Positions 6,079 to 10,084 of a stretch of DNA of 10,084 nt are shown here, piece by piece. Both the position numbers and the translations under genes were made by a program. This DNA comes from an uncultured Clostridia bacterium (GTDB taxonomy: Bacteria; Bacillota; Clostridia; Peptostreptococcales; Anaerovoracaceae). Each line of letters begins with the position of its first letter. Positions within the stretch are counted from its first letter, which is position 1. Under the pieces are notes generated by a model. That model saw nothing but the letters and a program-made list of their open reading frames with translations. It searched no databases and was not told the DNA's origin. Location: positions 1 through 10,084 of the forward strand of contig CAKQWL010000006.1 in the NCBI GenBank assembly GCA_934278965.1. Reading direction: 5' to 3'.

Positions 6079-7463
6079 TAAAAATACCAGTCGCGCTTCG
6101 CAATATCCTTTTCGCGCTCACTGCGCTTCTTCGCAATCTCCAGTGCCCGAAGCTCCCTGCGCTCTCTCCTCTGTCTCGCCCTTTTGCGTTTCAGTATTAT
6201 ACAGGAAACCGTCGCGGCAATTATCAACAGTGCAAGAATTCCCAAGACCGCGTAAATCACATAAGCCGTTTTATTTTCGATCCCAACCGCCGAAAGGAGC
6301 GTCCCCTTTCCGACTGCCTGATCCGCCAGCACCGGTACAGAGGAAATCAGATTGGACCCCTCATACACCTCCAGGGTACCGACCTCCTGATTTTTTTGAA
6401 TCGGAGCCTCGATTTTCTCCGGAAGCTTGAGCTCCGTACGAAGCACTGAACCGGATGCTTCGATCGGCAGTGTCGCATAGGCGTTATCCTTCAGATGGAT
6501 GCCGACCTCCCGCACCGCGCCGCGCTTCACCTGTGCCGTGCCAAGATCCGCCGCCGCATCCGCCGCCTGTACGGTATGATAAGAAGCAAACCCGTAATCA
6601 AGCATTGCTACACAGTCGCCGAACCTCCCAAGATCGGTCGACTTCATTACAACAGCGATTAAAAAGGTCCCGTCCCGTTCCGCACCGGCGACCAGACAGC
6701 CCCCCGCGTGAGAGGTGTATCCGGTTTTGATGCCGACAATACCGTCATACTTTGCCGGAATATTCACACCGTTCACCGGAATTTTCGTCTTTTCATCGTA
6801 AAGAAGGCGGTTTGTACTGTACATATGGCGCTCGTCCTGCCGATTGGTTGCCGGAATGTAGTGGTAATACGTGCTGCAAAGTTTCCGGAACATTTCATTT
6901 TCCATACAGCCCTTGGCGATCATCGCAAGGTCCTGCACCGTTGAAACATGGCCGTCCAAATGAAGACCGTTCGGATTCAGGAAATTGGTATTGGTCGCAC
7001 CTAGTTCCTTGGCTCGTTCATTCATCATGACCGCGAAGTCATCTGTATTTCCGGCAATTTCCTTTGCCAGTGCTACCGCCGCATCATTTGCAGATTCGAG
7101 CATCAGTGCGTAAAGCACATCCTCCACAGTAATCTGCTCACCCTCAAGCAGATAAATCCGGCTTCCCTCTGTGAACGGCGTTTCATCATCGATTGTCATC
7201 ACATGATCCAGCTCCAGATTTTCCAGGGCAAGGAGGCAGGTAATCATCTTTGTCGTACTGGCCGGCTCGAGCTTGGCATTTTCATTTTTGGTATAAAGAA
7301 CCTGCCCGGTCCTCCCGTCGATCAAGATTCCCGCTTCTCCGATGATCTCCGGCACGGCTGCCGCCGCAAATACCGGTTCCGCCGAAAAAGCCGGGATCAT
7401 TCCCGTGATTCCTATGATCGCTGCGATCACTGCTGCCAGTCGTTTTATCTTTCCCTGCTTCAT
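6078..7463 (-). CDS. D-alanyl-D-alanine carboxypeptidase (PBP5/DacF family), membrane-anchored
   Basis: This penicillin-binding enzyme removes the terminal D-Ala from peptidoglycan pentapeptides outside the membrane, limiting cross-linking. A signal peptide (about residues 1-28 or 1-33, with AFSA and VFA as possible cleavage sites) leads into the catalytic domain. Its three motifs are S69-T-T-K72 with nucleophile S69, S124-A-N126 and K246-T-G248. A beta-rich PBP5 C-terminal domain follows (about 300-390), then one membrane helix (about 399-424) and a 37-residue, strongly basic cytoplasmic tail. Many relatives use an amphipathic anchor helix, so the true helix plus basic tail is notable. The ATG at 7463 is chosen for AGGAG 6 bases upstream and the signal peptide that follows. 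A TTG at 7547 would add 28 polar residues ahead of the signal. The frame is the same as that of the upstream gene. Symbols dacF, dacA or dacB would all be plausible; I assign none. Confidence 0.95.
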   Translation of the reverse strand: MKQGKIKRLAAVIAAIIGITGMIPAFSAEPVFAAAAVPEIIGEAGILIDGRTGQVLYTKNENAKLEPASTTKMITCLLALENLELDHVMTIDDETPFTEGSRIYLLEGEQITVEDVLYALMLESANDAAVALAKEIAGNTDDFAVMMNERAKELGATNTNFLNPNGLHLDGHVSTVQDLAMIAKGCMENEMFRKLCSTYYHYIPATNRQDERHMYSTNRLLYDEKTKIPVNGVNIPAKYDGIVGIKTGYTSHAGGCLVAGAERDGTFLIAVVMKSTDLGRFGDCVAMLDYGFASYHTVQAADAAADLGTAQVKRGAVREVGIHLKDNAYATLPIEASGSVLRTELKLPEKIEAPIQKNQEVGTLEVYEGSNLISSVPVLADQAVGKGTLLSAVGIENKTAYVIYAVLGILALLIIAATVSCIILKRKRARQRRERRELRALEIAKKRSEREKDIAKRDWYF

Positions 7464-7550
7464 TCTCTGCTCCTGCTTCTTGTCTGTCCCTTGCTTCACT
7501 GCTTGTCTTATTCTCTGCTTTCCGTCTCCGCTGCCGCTTCTCCGCAAATG
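7464..7550 (-). other. Purine-rich 87-base intergenic spacer
   Basis: On the transcribed strand this spacer is strongly purine-rich. It has no T run or clear hairpin, so I see no terminator. It ends in the AGGAG ribosome site of the carboxypeptidase gene. The lack of a terminator or clear promoter supports cotranscription with the upstream phosphoglycerate mutase-like gene. Confidence 0.5.
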
Positions 7551-8768
7551 TTATTTGTCCGCGAAAAAGAAATCCGCCATTGCATAGCCGCCCTCGAAAA
7601 AGAGGCCGGAGGCTTCGCCCGACGCTTCATTAAACTGCTTCTCCGGATCCGGCTCGGTCTCCATCCGGCTGTCATACAGTACAAACGGTACCGGCTCGGA
7701 AGAATGCGTCCGGAATACAAGCGGTGTTCTATGGTCCGGTACGATCAAAATCCGGAAGTCCTCTCCGCAGGATGCCAGATATTCGTATACCTGCGCGAAG
7801 AGTCTTTGGTCGATCCGTTTAAGGCTCTCCAGTTTGCCGTCTCGATCGCCCTGATGCGAGCATTCGTCCGGCGCTTCGATATGCATGTACACGAACTGTT
7901 TTCCCTTCTGAAACTCTGCGATCGCCGCCTGCGCCTTTGCTTCGTAATCCGTGTTGAGATTGCCGGTTGCTCCCGGTACATCAATCGAATCCAGTCCTGC
8001 GCAGATGGCAATTCCCTTGATCAGATCCACTGCTGAAATGACCGAACCGTCGATATGATATTTATCCTGGAAGGAGGAAAGGCTTGGCTTCTTCCCCTGA
8101 CCCCAGATCCAAATCGTGTTGGCCGGGTTCAAGCCCTTTTCGCGTCTTGCAATATTGATCGGGTGATTATTAAGAACTTCGTAGCTTTTTTTCATCATCG
8201 CCGTGATGAATTCCGATCCCTCGCCCGACGGAAGGTTCGGTCCCACTTTTTGATCCAGTACATCATGCGGCGGCACAAGCTTGTAAGAGGTTTTGCCGTT
8301 GTGCACAATCATACAGTGGCGATAGCTGACGCCCGTATAGAAGTGAATATTTTCATCCGCAAAGGCCTCGTTGACCGCCCGGATCAGCTCATCTGCTTCA
8401 GCGGTCGAGATATCGCCCGCACTGTGATCCTTGATCGTCAGATCCTCATAAGCACCTTCGCCTTCCAATGTGATCAGATTTGTACGAAACGCGACATCCG
8501 TGTCGGACATATCAATCCCGATGCTGACCGCTTCCAGCGGGGAACGCCCTGTCAGATAAATGCTCGGATCATAGCCCATCACCGAAAGATTCGCCGCGTC
8601 GCTTCCCGGCGCCACTCCTTCCGGAATCGTCTGTACCATCCCGACGCGTCCGCGCGCCGCCACTCCGTTAATGTTTTTCATGTCCGCTGCCGCGAGCGGT
8701 GTTTTTCCGCCCAGCGCTTCAATCGGATAATCTCCTGCTCCGTCCGGTACGAGTATAAAATACTTCAT
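7551..8768 (-). CDS. Archaeal-type cofactor-independent phosphoglycerate mutase / proposed homoserine kinase
   Basis: This 405-residue member of the alkaline phosphatase superfamily resembles archaeal-type cofactor-independent phosphoglycerate mutase (ApgM), which interconverts 3- and 2-phosphoglycerate. A closely related bacterial subfamily has been proposed to act as homoserine kinase, and sequence alone does not settle which applies. Metal-site and catalytic features are visible: D9 in LVPDGAGD, S56 in APGSDAANLS as the likely phosphorylated serine, D301 and H305 in APDECSHQGD, D345-H346 in PDHRTP, and H355 in RTHSSEP. The 405-residue length fits the archaeal type rather than the roughly 510-residue bacterial GpmI. 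It is predicted cytosolic. The ATG at 8768 has AGAGGG 8 bases upstream. Serine-pathway serC lies upstream, which fits a link to 3-phosphoglycerate, but a terminator separates the two. No threonine-pathway gene is in the window. Confidence 0.9.
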   Translation of the reverse strand: MKYFILVPDGAGDYPIEALGGKTPLAAADMKNINGVAARGRVGMVQTIPEGVAPGSDAANLSVMGYDPSIYLTGRSPLEAVSIGIDMSDTDVAFRTNLITLEGEGAYEDLTIKDHSAGDISTAEADELIRAVNEAFADENIHFYTGVSYRHCMIVHNGKTSYKLVPPHDVLDQKVGPNLPSGEGSEFITAMMKKSYEVLNNHPINIARREKGLNPANTIWIWGQGKKPSLSSFQDKYHIDGSVISAVDLIKGIAICAGLDSIDVPGATGNLNTDYEAKAQAAIAEFQKGKQFVYMHIEAPDECSHQGDRDGKLESLKRIDQRLFAQVYEYLASCGEDFRILIVPDHRTPLVFRTHSSEPVPFVLYDSRMETEPDPEKQFNEASGEASGLFFEGGYAMADFFFADK

Positions 8769-8920
8769 CTTCTTGGCCCTCTCTTTTCTTCATCTTTGAG
8801 ATCTCAAGGATCCCGGCTCGGCGAAGAAGCGGCTTTTCGCTGCTTCCCGCCCTGTTTCTGCGCAAAACTCCTCTTTTTCGCACATCACCATATGCCTGAT
8901 TCGCCGCTGGCGGCCCCGTC
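8769..8920 (-). other. Leader of the phosphoglycerate mutase-like gene with inverted repeats
   Basis: If transcription starts near 8930 as predicted, this forms a leader of about 160 bases. It holds an imperfect hairpin (8820-8851, arms GGCGGGAAGCAGC and GCCGCTTCTTCGCC, loop about GAAAA) and a perfect 12-base palindrome TTGAGATCTCAA (8796-8807), then the ribosome site. No T run follows either element, so neither is an obvious terminator. I do not recognise a known riboswitch or T-box. Confidence 0.4.
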
Positions 8921-8954
8921 AAAAAGGCTTTCCGATATTATACCACGGAAAGCC
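8921..8954 (-). terminator. Intrinsic terminator of serC
   Basis: On the minus strand GGCTTTCCG (8946-8954) pairs perfectly over nine bases with CGGAAAGCC (8926-8934) across an 11-base loop. TTTTT (8921-8925) follows. It begins 26 bases after the serC stop and is a textbook rho-independent terminator. serC is therefore the last gene of its transcript, and any serA partner must be elsewhere. Confidence 0.92.
8937..8945 (-). promoter_or_regulatory. Extended -10 element inside the serC terminator loop
   Basis: The loop reads TGGTATAAT on the minus strand, a perfect extended -10 (TGn plus TATAAT). No good -35 is seen at 16-18 bases; TTCACA lies 20 bases upstream. A start near 8930 would keep only the 3' arm of the hairpin, so the new transcript would not be terminated by it. 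This would serve the phosphoglycerate mutase-like, carboxypeptidase and uvrC genes. Confidence 0.5.
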
Positions 8955-8979
8955 CTCTTCTGTGTGAAAATTGTGTGTA

Positions 8980-10080
8980 TCAGTCGCTCAAATTTTCTGC
9001 TTCAAAGGTCTTCATAAAGGCAATCAGCTTCTCGACCCCTTCTTCCGGCATCGCATTGTAAATCGACGCTCTCATCCCGCCGATAGAGCGGTGCCCGTTC
9101 AGGTTTACCAATCCCTTTTCTTTTGCTTCCGCTACGAACTTCTTGTCCAGTTCCGGGTTTCCGGTCACAAACACAACATTCATCAGGGAGCGGTCTTCTT
9201 TATTCTCCACCGGGCAGTGGTACAGCTTGCTTGCATCAATGTAATCATAAAGCATCTTCGCCTTTTTTACATCCTTTTCGTGCATCGCGGCAACGCCGCC
9301 TTCACGCTTGATTTTCTTGAAGACCTCGCCCGCGATATAGATCGCGAAGCACGGCGGTGTATTATACATCGAGCCGTTATCCGCGTGAAGCTTGTAATCC
9401 AGATAGGTCGGCACATTTTCTTTGGCCTGGCCGAGCAAATCCTCCCGGACGATCACGATTGTCACCCCTGCCGGTGCGACATTCTTCTGCGCGCCCGCAT
9501 AAATCAAACCGTACTTAGATACATCTACCGGCTCGGACAAGATACAGGAAGACATGTCCGCAACCAGCGGAATATCTCCGGTATCCGGCAGAGCCGCCTC
9601 GCAGTAATGCGTTCCGTAAATGGTATTATTGGTCGTGATATAGACATAATCCGCATCCGGATGAATCTCTTCTTTCCGGACCCTTGGAATATATGTGAAT
9701 TTGCGGTCTTCCGAGCTTGCGAGGATTTTGACATCGCCGAACTTTTTCGCCTCCGCCGCCGCTTTTTTGGCCCAGGTGCCCGTAACGATATAATCCGCTT
9801 TTCCGGAACCGTTCATCAGATTCAGCGGCACCATCGCAAACTGGAGTGTTCCGCCTCCCTGCAGGAACAGCACCTTGTAGTTGTCCGGAATATTCATAAT
9901 CTCCCGCAGGTTTGCCTCCGCCTCACGGATGATAGTTTCAAATTCCTTGGAACGATGAGACATTTCCAGCACCGACTGTCCGCAGCCGTGATAATTTGCA
10001 AGCTGCTCCGCCGCATCCCGGATCACCTCAAGCGGAAGCATCGAAGGCCCCGCCGAAAAATTGTACACTCTATCTGCCAT
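8980..10080 (-). CDS. serC: Phosphoserine aminotransferase
   Basis: SerC is a cytosolic PLP enzyme that converts 3-phosphohydroxypyruvate and glutamate to phosphoserine in serine biosynthesis; it can also act in pyridoxal phosphate synthesis. The 366 residues match the family length of about 360. It opens with the typical NFSAGPSMLP (7-16). H42-R43 fall in the substrate phosphate region and QGGGTLQFAMVP (74-85) follows. W103 stacks on the cofactor, D175 should contact the pyridine nitrogen, and K199 in AGAQKNVAPAG is the Schiff-base lysine. HRSIGGMRAS (330-339) carries further substrate-binding residues. The ATG at 10080 fits the family start; its ribosome site lies outside the window, since only four bases (ATTT on the sense strand) precede it here. 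A strong terminator follows directly. Confidence 0.97.
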   Translation of the reverse strand: MADRVYNFSAGPSMLPLEVIRDAAEQLANYHGCGQSVLEMSHRSKEFETIIREAEANLREIMNIPDNYKVLFLQGGGTLQFAMVPLNLMNGSGKADYIVTGTWAKKAAAEAKKFGDVKILASSEDRKFTYIPRVRKEEIHPDADYVYITTNNTIYGTHYCEAALPDTGDIPLVADMSSCILSEPVDVSKYGLIYAGAQKNVAPAGVTIVIVREDLLGQAKENVPTYLDYKLHADNGSMYNTPPCFAIYIAGEVFKKIKREGGVAAMHEKDVKKAKMLYDYIDASKLYHCPVENKEDRSLMNVVFVTGNPELDKKFVAEAKEKGLVNLNGHRSIGGMRASIYNAMPEEGVEKLIAFMKTFEAENLSD

Positions 10081-10084
10081 AAAT

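Noticed and set aside
7464..7547. TTG start extending the carboxypeptidase by 28 residues, or a read-through fusion with the upstream gene in the same frame
   Set aside because: The extension would place a polar stretch ahead of the signal peptide, while the ATG at 7463 has a good ribosome site; a shared frame is expected by chance one time in three.
8769..8979. T-box or known riboswitch upstream of the mutase-like gene
   Set aside because: No T-box core sequence, antiterminator or leader terminator is visible; the only terminator belongs to serC.
7203..9017. Long plus-strand open frames opposite the carboxypeptidase and mutase-like genes
   Set aside because: Composition is typical of antisense reading of G+C-balanced genes; no motif or start signal supports them.

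Overview
The window looks like ordinary chromosomal DNA from an anaerobic, Gram-positive member of the Clostridia. Lachnospiraceae or a related Eubacteriales family is an inference. Supporting signs are strong AGGAGG-type ribosome binding sites, a DUF1292 protein, a PBP5-family carboxypeptidase with a C-terminal membrane anchor, an archaeal-type phosphoglycerate mutase and a long TetM-like translational GTPase. Base composition is close to half G+C by eye and fairly even, with no island-like segment. I see no IS element, phage gene, CRISPR array, tRNA or rRNA.

Almost everything lies on the minus strand, so transcription runs from high to low coordinates. First is serC (8980-10080), which ends in a strong intrinsic terminator whose loop carries a perfect extended -10 element. 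That element probably starts the next unit: an archaeal-type phosphoglycerate mutase / proposed homoserine kinase (7551-8768), a D-Ala-D-Ala carboxypeptidase (6078-7463) and uvrC (4234-6078). The last two overlap as TAATG. A near-consensus promoter whose -35 overlaps the uvrC stop then drives a small acidic DUF1292 protein (3852-4166).

Between 3540 and 3830 the direction changes. A 55-residue two-helix membrane protein (3616-3783) is the only plus-strand gene I accept, and it ends in a hairpin shared with the convergent DUF1292 gene. Divergent from it is a two-gene minus-strand unit: a COG2509-type FAD-dependent dehydrogenase (2127-3512) and, 4 bases later, a TetM/EF-G-like GTPase (1-2122) that runs off the left edge.

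Functionally the window combines serine and glycolytic metabolism (SerC, phosphoglycerate mutase-like), cell-wall trimming (carboxypeptidase), nucleotide excision repair (UvrC) and a translation-factor/redox pair. I found no convincing new defence or mobile system. The best leads are the TetM-like GTPase, with its non-canonical domain IV loop and C-terminal extension, its tight coupling to the FAD protein, the orphan 55-residue membrane protein, and the terminator/promoter overlap behind serC.
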